A stretch of 64,000 nucleotides of DNA from Budorcas taxicolor (GCF_023091745.1 NC_068912.1:76991067-77055066), one strand, 5' to 3'. Shown: positions 23,636 through 34,036, numbered from the stretch's first letter. The notes: generated from the sequence alone by a model not told the origin. Program-made: numbers and translations.

Positions 23636-24060
23636 GATCTTAAAGATCTGTTTGTTCACATCTGCTGCATAATAGTCCACCCCATCCCCTGCTCATCAAA
23701 ATACCTCAGCCTTTCTAGCATTCTTATTGTGACTTCAGAGAAGGACAGCTTCTCCCCACCTCTGTCCCTAGCACTTGTCTGAATACGTCCAATTATTCAT
23801 ATGGATGGATCCTTCTTAACATTCAGATCTCAGCTCAAATGTCACCTGCTTAGAAGCTTTTCCTCTAATCTAAAGCAGTCCCTACCATTTCTCTATCACA
23901 TCACCCTAGTTTATTTTCTTATGTTGCTAACCATGCTGTTGCATATTTATTTGTCTGTACACTGTCTTTCTCAGCATAATGCAGGAATCTTAACTGTCCT
24001 GTTTGCCCTAGCTCCCCCTACACTTATAACAGCCTCTCAATAAATATTAGTTGATAGAAT

Positions 24061-24679
24061 GTTGAATATTTCCGTTTTAAGAGAGTTTTTGTAAAATAGG
24101 GACACCTTATAATGAAATCCTTAAATAACTATAATAACACTGCTAGGAAAATAAGATGCTGCTGCTAAAACTGAACAGTGATTGGCAGGCAGGGCCCGTG
24201 GGAGAGTCTGATGGTTCATTTGTCAGCTGATGGAGGAAAATCCAAATGTAGTGTATAAAAGGTAATTTCTGGGCATGCAAGGTATAAAATGTAGATTGGT
24301 TGACACTGAACATAGAATAGTCAGGGACGTTGGCATAGTTTTTGTCTAGTGCCCTGTGGTACCTGGCAAGAAAACCCCTTAAAATTAAAGTGTTCCTCTT
24401 GAATTCCCTTCAATAGTAGGACCAGGCACAAAAACCTGCCTTCAGTCCTGAATGAAAGAAGAGGGACCCAGGAAGGCAAGTTAAGAGTGGCAACCGCTAA
24501 GAATGATGAGATGGGGCGGGGTCAGAGTGGGAAGTGGCCTCAGGGAGCCAGGCGCACAAGTAAACTCCAGAGTCAGAGGAAAAGAGGCCCCTCCTTTCCT
24601 TCACAGTCCCAGCTAGCAAACTCCCCCAAGAGGTGAGTAGGATTATTACCTGGATCTTTATTTAATTCTTTCCAGGTGA
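24061..24679. other. Unique non-coding DNA
   Basis: No gene or named repeat is seen. The part from about 24460 to 24640 is moderately GC-rich. Confidence 0.45.
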
Positions 24680-24810
24680 CCCATCATAAAGAGGCTTGCA
24701 TGCTAAGCTGAGGAGTTTAAACTTTCTTCTAGATACAAAGGGGAACCTCTGAGGAATTTAAGCAGGAGAGTGGCCTGTTGGGGTGTCTTGGATCCCCTGG
24801 CTGCATGTGG
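24680..24810 (-). mobile_element. Possible L2 fragment, antisense
   Basis: The ctgaggagtttaaactttct and ggaatttaagcaggagagtg segments resemble the reverse complement of the L2 3' region. The match is short. Confidence 0.45.
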
Positions 24811-24931
24811 GGACTGAGGGTTTGCACATGTGGAAGCAGGAAACTCTGTGGCAGATGCACTGTATGAGAAGCAATTAGCATCTAAACAAAGACAAAGGCT
24901 GTGGGACATTTGTGTAGAGGGAATCTGACTC

Positions 24932-25135
24932 CATCCCTGGTGGCTCAGATGGTGAAGAATATGCCCGCAATGTTGGAGACCTGAGTTCAATCCCTGGGTC
25001 AGGAGGATCCCCTGGAGAAAGGAATGGCTACCCACTCCAGTATTCTTGCCCGGAGAATTCCACTGAACAGAGGATCCTGGTGACCTACAGTCCATGGGGT
25101 GGCAAAGAGTTGGACATGACTGAGCAACTAACACT
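24932..25135 (+). mobile_element. Bov-tA SINE, sense
   Basis: A tRNA-derived head (ctggtggctcagatggtgaa, with a diverged B-box gttcaatccctgg) joins the BovB-derived body (cccactccagtattcttgcc to ttggacatgactgagcaact). Confidence 0.9.
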
Positions 25136-25224
25136 ACTTACTGGTTAAGTGCTTCCAGTATCTGGTCCCAAACCAGTTAGGAACTCCAAAGCCTTTTCTG
25201 GTACCTATAAAATAAAACAGAGAA

Positions 25225-25392
25225 TATCATCTCCTTCAGAGACTGCTTTAGGGGCTGATATGATAATACATGTAAACCATAATTGCCTGACACATATTAA
25301 GTGCTCAATACATGTTAGCTATTACTGTAGTCTGGTGGGCTACAGTGCATGGGATTGTAAAGAGTCGGACATGACTGAGTGACTAAGCAACA
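25225..25392 (+). mobile_element. MIR 3' end followed by a Bov-tA tail piece
   Basis: 25225-25327 reads as the sense MIR end (ttaagtgctcaatacatgtt). 25330-25392 is only the last part of a Bov-tA or BovB (tctggtgggctacagtgcat to gagtgactaagcaac). Confidence 0.6.
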
Positions 25393-25404
25393 TATTAGAT
25401 TTTC

Positions 25405-25505
25405 AGGCAGGCACTAGTATCATTTTTTAGCATGGTGGGGGACAATGAGGCAGACAGAATTAGGCTCCACATCCTGCAAATCAGAATTCACATTCAGTCA
25501 GCATC
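25405..25505 (-). mobile_element. Possible MIR fragment, antisense
   Basis: A weak reverse MIR trace around gggacaatgaggcagacaga and aatcagaattcacattcag. Confidence 0.4.
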
Positions 25506-25509
25506 AGTT

Positions 25510-27272
25510 CCCATTCTATTGTTTTCCTCTGATTCTTTGCATTGATCACTGAGGAAGGCTTTCTTATCTCTCCTGGCTATTCTCTGGAACTCTGCATTCA
25601 AATGGGTATATATTTCCTTTTCTTCTTCGCCTTTTGCATCTCCTTTCTCACCTATTTGTAAGACCTCTTAGACAACCATTTTGCCTCTTTGCATTTTGTT
25701 GTTGTTGTTGTTGGCGATGGTCTTGATCACTGCTTCCTGTACAATGTCAGGATGAAGAGAGACTAGAGATCTCTTCAAGAAAATTAGATATACCAAGGGA
25801 ACATTTCATGCAAAGATGGGCACAATAAAGGACAGAAATGGTATGGACCTAATAGAAGGAGAAGATACTAAGAAGAGGTGGCAGGAATACACAGAAGAAC
25901 TATACAAAAAAAGATCTTCATGACCCAGATAACCATGATGGTGTGATCACTCACCTAGAGCCACACATCCTGGAGTGCGAAGTCAGGTGGGCCTTAGGAA
26001 GCACCACTATGAACAAAGCCAGTGAAGGTGATGGAATTCCAGTTGAACTATTTCAAATTCTAAAAGATAATGCTGTGAAAGTGCTGCACCCAATATGCCA
26101 ACAAATTTGGAAAACTTAGCAGTGGCCACAGGACTGAAAAAGGTCAGTTTTCATTCCAATCCCAAAGAAGGGCAATACCGAACAATGTTCAAACTACTGC
26201 ACAATTGCACTCCCTCTGCAAGGTAGCAAAATATTGCTCAAAATTCTCTAAGCTAAACTTCAACAGAATGTGAACTAAGAACTCCAGATGTTCAAGCTAG
26301 ATTTAGAAAAGGCAGAAGAACCAGAGATCAAATTGCCAGCATTGGCTGGATTGTCAAAAAAGCACGAGAGTTCCAGAAAAACATTTACTTCTGCTTTACT
26401 AACTACACTAAAGCCTTTAACTGTGTGGATCACAACAAACTATGGAAAATTCTTCAAGAGATGGGAATACCAGACCACATTACCTGCCTCCTGAGAAATC
26501 TGTATGCAGGTCTAGAAGCAAAAGTTAGAACCAGACATGAAACAACAGACTGGTTCCAAATTGGGAAAGGAGTGTGTCAAGGCTATATATTGTCACCCTG
26601 CTTATTTAACTTATATGCAGAGTACATCACACGAATGGCCAGGCTGGATGAAGCACATGCTGGAATTAAGATTGCTGGGAGAAATATCAATAACCCCAGA
26701 TATACAGATGACACCACCCTTATGGCAGAAAATGAAGAGGAACTAAAGAGCCTCTTAATGAAAGTGAAAGAGGAGAGTGAAAAAGCTGGCTTAAAACTCA
26801 GCTTTCAGAAAACTAAGATCATGGTCCAGTCCCATTGCTGCATGGCAAGTAGATGGGGAAACAATGGAAACAGTGACAGACTGTTTTCCTCGACTCCAAA
26901 ATCACTGCAGATGGTGACTGCAGCCATGAAAGTAAAAGACACTTGCTCCTTGGGAGAAAAGCTATGACCAACCTAGACAGTATATTAAAAAGCAGAGACA
27001 TTACTTTGCCAACAAAGGACTGATGCTGAAGCTGAAACTCCAATACTTTGGCCACCTGATGCAAAGAATCAACTCATTTGGAAACCCTAATGCTGGGAAA
27101 GATCGAAGGCTGGAGGAGAGGGGACAACAGAGGATGAGATGGTTGGATGGCATCACCGACTTGATGGACATGAGATTCAGCAAGCTCCAGGATTTGATGG
27201 ACAGGGAAGCCTGGCATGCTTTAGTCCATGGGGTCACAGAATCAGACATGACTGAATGACTGAACTGACCTG
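25510..27272 (+). mobile_element. BovB LINE with inverted 5' segment
   Basis: The main body (25757-27272) is sense BovB from the mid-polyprotein region to the 3' tail. The preceding 25510-25752 is the immediately upstream part of BovB in reverse orientation. The inverted piece starts at ttcccattctattg and the sense piece starts at agactagagatctcttc. These two points are adjacent in the consensus, as expected from twin priming. About 0.2 kb is missing at 27017 (aacaaag joined to gactgatgctg). A gcatcag heptamer at 25501-25507 and 27280-27286 might be a target duplication but could be chance. Confidence 0.9.
25757..26967 (+). pseudogene. BovB reverse transcriptase relic (left arm)
   Basis: The RT region of the RTE polyprotein. 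The catalytic box reads YTDD at 26701-26712 instead of YADD. In-frame stops include tag in acttagcag (about 26115) and tga in gactgaaaaagg (about 26133). Both are shared with the right-hand copy. Longest frames are 26288-26494 and 26425-26967. The endonuclease is absent. Confidence 0.88.
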
Positions 27273-27279
27273 AAGTTTG

Positions 27280-29038
27280 GCATCAGGTGGCCAAAGTATT
27301 GGAGCTTCTGCTTCAGCATCAGTCCTTCCAATGAATATTCAGTACTGATTTCCTTTAGGATGGACTGGTTGGATATTACAGTCCAAGGGACTCTCAAGAG
27401 TCTTCAACACCACAGTTCAGAAGCATCAATTATTCGGTGCTCAGCATTCTTTATGGTCCAACTCTCACATCCATCCATGACTGCTGGAAAAATCATAGCT
27501 TTGACAAGACAGACCTTTGTTGGCAAAATAATGTCTCTGCTTTTTAATATGCTGTCTAAGTTGGTCATAGCTTTTCTTCCAAGGAGCAAGCATCTTTTAA
27601 TTTCATGGTTGCAGTCACCATCTGCAGTGATTTTGGAGCCCAAGAAAATAAAGTCTGTCACTGTTTCCATTGTTTCCCCATCTATTTGCCATGAAGTGAT
27701 GGGACCAGATGCCGTGATCTTAGTTTTTTGAATGTTGGGTTTTAAGATAGCTTTTTCACTCTCCTCTTTCACTTTCATCAAGAGGCTTTTTAGTTCCTCT
27801 TCACTTTCTGCCATAAGGGTGGTGTCATCTGTGTATCTGAAGTTATTGATATTTTTCCTGGCAATCTTGATTCCAGCTTGTGCTTCATCCAGCCTGGCCT
27901 TTTGTGTGATGTACTCTGCATATAAGTTAAATAAGCAGGGTGACAATATACAGCCTTGACACACTCCTTTCCCAATTTGGAACCAGTCCGTTTTTCCATG
28001 TCTGTTCTAACTGTTGCTTCTTGACCTCCATACAGGTTTCTCAGGAGGCAGGTAATGTGGTCTGGTATTCCCATCTCTTGAAGAATTTTCCACAGCTTGT
28101 TGTGATCTACACAGTCAAAGGCTTTGGTGTGGTTAATAAAGCAGACGTTTTTCTGGAACTCTCGTGCTTTTTTGACAATCCAGCCAATGCTGGCAATTTG
28201 ATCTCTGGTTCTTCTGCCGTTTCTAAATCTAGCTTGAACATCTGGAGTTCTTAGTTCACAGTCTGTTGAAGTTTAGCTTAGAGAATTTTGAGCAATATTT
28301 TGCTACCTTGCAGAGGGAGTGCAATTGTGCAGTAGTTTGAACATTGTTCAGTATTGCCCTTCCTTGGGATTGGAATGAAAACTGACCTTTTTCAGTCCTG
28401 TGGCCACTGCTAAGTTTTCCAAATTTGTTGGCATATTGGGTGCAGCACTTTCACAGCATTATCTTTTAGAATTTGAAATAGTTCAACTGGAATTCCATCA
28501 CCTTCACTGGCTTTGTTCATAGTGGTGCTTCCTAAGGCCCACCTGACTTCGCACTCCAGGATGTGTGGCTCTAGGTGAGCGATCACACCATCATGGTTAT
28601 CTGGGTCATAAAGGTATTTTTTTGTATAGTTCTGTGTATTCTTGACAGCTTTTCTTAGTATCTTCTACTTCTGTTAAGTCCATACCGTTTCTGTCCTTTA
28701 TTATGCCCATCTTTGCATGAAATATTCCCTGGTATCTCTAATTTTTTTGAAGAGAGCTCTAGTCTTTCCCATTCTGTTATTTTCCTCTACTTCTTTGCAT
28801 TGACCACTGAGGAAGGCTTTCTTATCTCTCCTTGCTATTCTTTGGAACTCTGCATTCAGATGCGTATATCTTTCCTTTTCTTATTTTCCTTTAGCTTCTC
28901 TTCTTTTCTCAGCTATTTGTAAGGTCTCTTCAGACAACCATTTTTCCTTTTTGCATTTCTTTTTGCTGGGGATGGTCTTGATCACTGCCTCCTTTACAGT
29001 GTCACGAACCTCTGTCCATAGTTCATCGGGCATTCTTG
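27280..29038 (-). mobile_element. BovB LINE, antisense, both ends truncated
   Basis: It runs in reverse from the ggcatcaggtggccaaagta segment back to the gtcacgaacctctgtccata segment. The last roughly 0.28 kb of the 3' end is missing, as is the 5' half. It abuts the sense BovB at 27272, making a large inverted repeat. Confidence 0.92.
27404..28980 (-). pseudogene. BovB reverse transcriptase relic (right arm)
   Basis: Minus-strand RT region. The largest frame is 27404-27964 (186 codons). It includes the catalytic box as YTDD (near 27826-27837) and the C-terminal blocks. Upstream parts carry the same acttag and gactga stops as the left arm (near 28412 and 28394). It is inactive. Confidence 0.88.
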
Positions 29039-29149
29039 GATGGGGGCAATGCTTTTAAACGTTTTTGCCTGTGGGTATGGTCTGGTAGTAGTGAACATGG
29101 AGCTACAGAGTGAAAAATAAAAAGCATTTTGACAGACAGTGGGGTTACA

Positions 29150-30560
29150 CTGAAAACTGCAATTCGGTAGAAAGACAGCGTTTAACTGGTCTTGATTGGG
29201 GTGAGGATGTGACCGAGGCAGAACTGGTACCTACCGGCCAAGCCAGGCCAGGTCAGAATCAGGGCTGCGATCCCTTGGCTCTGGCCCTTCCTTCCTGATA
29301 CAAGGCTCGCGTCTTAAGCGAGTGGGAGAGGCGGCAGCCATCCAGGCCCACAAAAGGTCCGGGGTTGAGGGCCCCTCAGCCTAGATTTTGTCTGCAAACC
29401 CAGTTTCTGAGGTGCCTAAAAGTGTACAAATAGTGAAGCCGGGCCCAGCCGAGCCAATTCATTACCTCGCCTCAGCGCTGCATGCTCATTATCTGCTCTC
29501 CATATCACCTCTCCTCAGGGGGCTCAAAGGAATCAGCAAATCCCCCGGCATCAGAGCTACGAATCCCCAGCACAACCCATTCACACGCAGCGGGGCGGCT
29601 GGGGATTAATTGGAGGGGGAATGTTGTGAATTCCAGAGAGTTCTTTCTCTTTGCCTCACAGCCGGTGGCCGGGGATATTGCTACATGAAAGCTTCCCTGT
29701 CAGTATCGATCATCATTGCCCGGGCTGCTACATTCCAGAGACTGAATTGGCCTCATTTGGTAACTCAACTGGAGTGGGGGATGGGGTGGGATGTCTTTCT
29801 GGATGGGTCCACATTTGTGGTCCCCACTTCTTGCTCCATAAGTGGTTTCCAAAGACAAAGAGAAATCCACAGGGCCCCGCTTTCTTCCCCTGGTTCCCGA
29901 CTTGGGCGATGCTTGGTACAGCGTGACTCTGGGGAGGGTGGGAAAGGGCGGGACCTGGGTTAGGGCCCGGGCAGGAAATTAGTGGAGGCAAAGCCGCGTC
30001 TGAGGAGAGAAGCAGGCCAATAGCCCCCCAGGGTTTCTCTGATTGCTTTGATGCGAGGCCGACTTCCCCCTCCCATCCCGGGGCTTCCCGGCAGGAGGCC
30101 TGCGGGCTCTCCCCCCTCCCCGCGCCGAACGGCGCCCGGGCCTGGGAGCCGAGGGAGCCCAAACCCCGCCGCACCCTGGGGCAGGGGCTCTCCAGCAAGA
30201 TATGAAAAGCAAGCGTCAGACGCCTTCCCTGAGAAAGCAGTTGCTGGAAGCCCGGAGAAAGGACAAAAGGAGGCTCTTCCTGGGATTTTATCTCTGAGGT
30301 CTGCAGCCTGAAACCTTTCTCTAACTCTTGCCTTTTTAAATGCATTGTCGCTGGGCTGCTTTCCCCTCTCCCCCAGCCGTCTGGCCGTCGCTCGCTCTCC
30401 GTCCTGCGAGACCCTCCCCCTGCCTATCTGCGCTAGTTCCTGAAACTCCCACCAAGTGGAGAGTTCAGAGAATGTACCCTGCGAAATCCTGGAGCCTGGG
30501 CCTCTTCGTGCCTCCGCGAGAGGTACCTAAACTGACGTCCTGAGGGGCTGGCTCAAACCC
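29150..30560. promoter_or_regulatory. CpG-rich, repeat-free island; candidate promoter or enhancer
   Basis: This is the only long non-repetitive GC-rich stretch in the window. I counted roughly 37 CpG dinucleotides by hand in 29941-30610, densest at 30061-30180 and 30361-30540. Visible sites include a GC box (aagggcgggacc, about 29944), a TAATCC-type homeodomain site on the reverse strand in ggggattaattgg (about 29602), and a CRE-like tgacgtc at 30533-30539. The run ctttttaaatgcattgtcgc at about 30329-30348 might serve as a TATA-like element. A donor-like gag|gtacct lies near 30519. No recognised coding exon accompanies it, so it could serve a non-coding RNA or act at a distance. Confidence 0.45.
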
Positions 30561-30574
30561 CTGCCGGGCACTGC

Positions 30575-30765
30575 TGTGGAGCTGTGTGGTGCCGGGCAAG
30601 CCGCTGGGCTCCCTCTGCCTCACTTTGGGCATCCGTAAGACAGATGATGATAACTGTTCTGCCTCCCTTTTCCGACTGTGTAGGGATTAATGGAAGAAGA
30701 GATTTAAAAGCACTTTGTGATTTGTAAAGCGCTCAACAGAAGGTATGATGATTATTAAATTCTCT
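30575..30765 (+). mobile_element. MIR SINE, sense
   Basis: It reads from gctccctctgcctcactttg to tgtaaagcgctcaacagaag, a well-preserved sense MIR core and 3' end at the edge of the CpG-rich island. Confidence 0.75.
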
Positions 30766-31094
30766 CATTGGGCACGGTATCGAATGTATTCGTGATCTTT
30801 ATAAAAACTTCATTCTGCATTTACCTCCCTCTATCTATGTGGTCCTGTGAAGTATGTCCAGGGAGGGACAGAGATAAAATGTAAGCCAATGTACACAAAA
30901 GGAAAAACAAAGAGAAAAAAAAAGCATGATTGTTATTATAATTTTCAAAAACAAAAACAAAGTGATACCCTTGCAGCATTTCAAATTATGGATGCCCAGA
31001 AGGTGACTCTCTCCACCTGGGCATTTTTCTAGTCCAATAGTCTATCTACTGGGGATTCTTTGGCATGGTAGCAGGCAAGATATTGGCCTGCAAA
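30766..31094. other. Unique non-coding DNA
   Basis: A-rich around 30896-30962. No gene or named repeat is seen. Confidence 0.45.
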
Positions 31095-31230
31095 TCAGAA
31101 ACACTCTGTAGTATTGAGCAAGTCATTTTCTCTTTCTGGGCTTCAGTTTCCCCATCACTAAAATATGTGAGTAGGAGTGGACTTCCTTAAAATCTTTTCC
31201 AATCCCTCTGTTTATCATTCTGTAGTTGCC
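31095..31230 (+). mobile_element. MIR-class SINE, sense
   Basis: The block ttctgggcttcagtttcccc followed by atcactaaaatatgtgagta matches the mammalian MIR-type core. It is followed by the ttttccaatccctctgttta end. Confidence 0.65.
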
Positions 31231-32194
31231 TTGATTAATATTTAGCAACAGTTGGGGCTCCAAGGTCATTTCATACTTGCTAGAATATCAAAGAGTTTTA
31301 CTAATCTTCATCCTGGGATAAAGGACTAAGTGAGCAAACAATCCAGAATCATTCCAGCCACTTAGGGACCCTTAATTCTACTTAATCATAATGAGAATTT
31401 TTCAACATTTGGAAATTAATATGGGAAGAAGCATGACATCATGCCTTAGAACACTCCAGTGCAATTGGCACAGGATCTCATTGCAATTAGCACGGTTTCC
31501 CCACCCCCAGATGCTTTAATACTAAAAGTGCCTGCTTCACTTAAGTAACTCCACTCTAAAAACTGACACCTGAAAACCACAACCTAGGTGTTACAAGAAT
31601 CCTAAAGACCACAAGGTCAGCATTTCATTTCACCATTCGGTCTTCGAAATCTAGAGTTTCCCCACCTAGGGACTTTTATCTCTCTCCCAGGTGCCCTCGT
31701 CTGCCTTAGAAAGGCTGCTTTCCCCTTCCCAGCTGCGGTCAGCTGGCTTGTCTGTCCCCAGTGGGAGACTTCAGGTTCAAGGCTCTGTCTGGGGAGGTCA
31801 TATACAGCCTTGACTATTATTCTGATAGATCGTTTTAATTCTCCCCACTTTGATCATGTCAGTTTCCACAACAAACAAGGCTCACCAGAAGCATTCCTGG
31901 GCTCACAAAGGCAAACATGCTTGGCTTTGCATCACATGCCAGAGGCCAGAATTCTTTGGTTTTAGCTTCAAGGCTATTTTAACCCTTGGTTGCATAAGTT
32001 TCCAGGTTAACACGTTTAACCTTTGTTTCCTGCAACCAAAGACATGTTAGGCTCCTCCAGAGAAGCGCAGTGATTTCCAGCCTTTAATTAAGTAAGGATC
32101 CAAGTGGCAGATGCAGTTCACACACTCTGGAGCCAAGTCCTGGCTACGAAGATTCTTTTGCTCCAAATGCTCTGCAGTTCACCGAGAATAACTT
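31231..32194. other. Unique non-coding DNA with inverted-repeat motifs
   Basis: No coding exon is recognised. It contains paired gcaattggcac and gcaattagcac motifs near 31462-31496 and a two-tier inverted repeat at 31985-32041. The low repeat content next to the CpG-rich island makes it a candidate for conserved non-coding sequence. Confidence 0.45.
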
Positions 32195-32430
32195 CAGCTA
32201 ATAAAAATAACTCTGTCTACTGAGTGCCAGGAGCCAATTTAAACCACTTAAAATATTATCTCATTTAATATGAGCAAAATGTTAAGGTGATTAAAGATTG
32301 TGGCAACTTCTTAAGTGAAGAAACCGAGAAGACAGAAGCTAAGAAGTCTATCCAAGATTACATAGCTAGCCTGGAATGGAGCAAAGGTTTTAACTTGGAT
32401 TTGCCTGACTTGAGGGGCAGTCTCTAACAG
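32195..32430 (-). mobile_element. MIR SINE, antisense
   Basis: It follows tctactgagtgccaggagcc, attatctcatttaatatgag, the gaagaaaccgagaagacaga box, and attacatagctagcctggaa. It is a long but diverged reverse MIR. Confidence 0.72.
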
Positions 32431-32439
32431 TATTAGATA

Positions 32440-32800
32440 TTAGCAGTCATTACGCAGTAGTTGAAAGGGCTCTTAATTGAGAGTAAGGAAAGTGAAAGTG
32501 AAGTCACTCAGCTGTCTCTGACTCTTTGTGACCCCATGGACTGTAGCCTATCAGGCTCCTCCATCCATGAGATTTTCCAGGCAAGAGTGCTGGAGTAGAT
32601 TGCCATTTCCTTCTCCAGGGGATCTTCCCAACCCAGAAATCGAACCCGGGTTTCCTGCACTGCAGGCAGACGCTTTACTGTCTGAGCAGCCACGGAAGCC
32701 CAAGCCAGAGTTGAAATCTCTGACTGTGGCCACCTCAGACAAACCAGTTTTCTCCAAGCCTTGATTTCCCTAACTGTAAACCGAAGATAGAATTAAATCA
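32440..32800 (+). mobile_element. MIR-like SINE, split by Bov-tA
   Basis: The segments 32440-32487 and 32702-32800 (gaaatctctgactgtggcca, ccttgatttccctaactgta) read as one sense MIR-type element interrupted by the SINE between them. Confidence 0.5.
32488..32701 (-). mobile_element. Bov-tA SINE, antisense
   Basis: The BovB-derived body in reverse (ctctttgtgaccccatggac, tccaggcaagagtgctggag) is followed by the tRNA-like head in reverse (aatcgaacccgggtttcctg, ctgagcagccacggaagccc). Confidence 0.9.
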
Positions 32801-33591
32801 GTTTTTGGTTTTTTTTACCCCAAGCCTCAGTCATTCACTTTATTACTCATACCATTCATAATATTATTTAATAACTTTTTCTTTAACTCAATATGCTTTT
32901 TAAAACCAAATGTTTTAAAATTAAATGTTACTAAATTAAAAACCAAAATGACTTGCTCAAAGTAGATGGTAGTAATAAAAATAAGATGATAAAAGCTCTA
33001 CCGTTAAATTCTAGCTGATGCTATTGCTTGCCTGAGGCTCTAAGATGCAGGCTAATCTCATGTTAAACTGTAAAATATGCAAGCTAGTTAAGGACACTGC
33101 AAATCAGTTAAATTCTGTGGAGGATATACCAAGATATATATATAAGATTTTGCCACAATGTAACCATGTGGGAAGAAAATTCAACGACTTTCTCACTGTC
33201 TTACTCAATGTTACTTAACATTTAGGTGTGTACTACCTAAAGTTATCTCACCTGAATTTTTTCTACATACAACCAGTGGTCCCCATCTAATATTTGACCA
33301 GAAAATGTTGTGGGTTTCTTTTTCAGCGTTTCTAACTCTAAAATACTTGATGCCAATGAGGAAAGTTAATATTAATTACTATTAAATTTGAAACTGAATT
33401 CACTAGCACCTAGTGAGTATTTCCAGAACTCCAGAGAAGGTAAAATAGGAAGGGAACTTGACAGTAAAAAAAAAAATCACTGTTATTGGTTTCTTTGAAC
33501 AGCAAATAAATAAAGACTCTTCTCTAGGAAGTCTGGGAAGGACTTCAAATCCTTTAGCCATGTAATAATTTTGTATATTTACCATGGCGTG
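32801..33591. other. Unique AT-rich non-coding DNA
   Basis: No gene or named repeat is seen. A 10-base A run lies at about 33466-33475. Confidence 0.45.
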
Positions 33592-34020
33592 CACAGTGGG
33601 TTTTCAAAATGTGGTTGAAGGCCCTGGGGACAACCAATACTCATTCAGGTCAAAACTATTTTCATGATAATACTAAGATGTTCATGACTTTTTTACTCAG
33701 TTTTCTAGAGGCTACATGAAGTGAGATACTGCAACAGATGGAATGTAGAAGTAGATATGAGAATCCAGCTATCTTCCATTGACATAGACATTAAGGAGAT
33801 TTACAAAATGTTAAACAACGTCTCTCTTCTAACTAATTTCTTTAACTTGAAGAAATAGTTATTTTTTTCATAAAGGTGAGTTATTTACTTTACCATATGA
33901 GTTTATTTTAAAGTAATTATGTTTAAAATATCTCAATTTACCTTCTAGTATGGTAAATATTGGTTAATATAATCCACATTAAAAAATCTCTTTGACTCCA
34001 CAATAATTCTTTATTTTTCC
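33592..34020 (+). mobile_element. Old non-autonomous hAT-type DNA element
   Basis: It begins gtgggttttcaaaatgtggt and continues gtcaaaactattttcatgat, gcaacagatggaatgtagaa and atggtaaatattggttaata. I recognise this as a widespread mammalian non-autonomous hAT-type family but cannot give its exact name. The right terminus is unclear because a SINE lies just downstream. Confidence 0.6.
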
Positions 34021-34036
34021 TGTCAGATACGTCTAA

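Larger units (their letters stand above)
22890..24060 (+). mobile_element. L2 LINE 3' region, sense, split
   Basis: Left part 22890-23411 (cttggagtaatccttgcctc, cagcttcctgactgggctcc, aataaaatccaaactcctta). Right part about 23636-24060 (ctcagctcaaatgtcacctg, aaatattagttgatagaatg). The gap holds a hAT-type element. The overall order matches the L2 3' end. Confidence 0.8.

Noticed and set aside
25687..25712. (GTT)n run as a separate microsatellite of interest
   Set aside because: Only about five units inside the inverted BovB segment. It is a minor local change.
29728..30345. 205-codon minus-strand open frame in the CpG-rich island
   Set aside because: It has no recognisable domain, a proline/glycine/serine-rich composition expected from GC-rich DNA, and no supporting splice or start context.
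30340..30543. 67-codon plus-strand frame ending near a donor-like site
   Set aside because: Too short and composition-driven. There is no signal peptide or known motif, and the donor site alone is not evidence of an exon.
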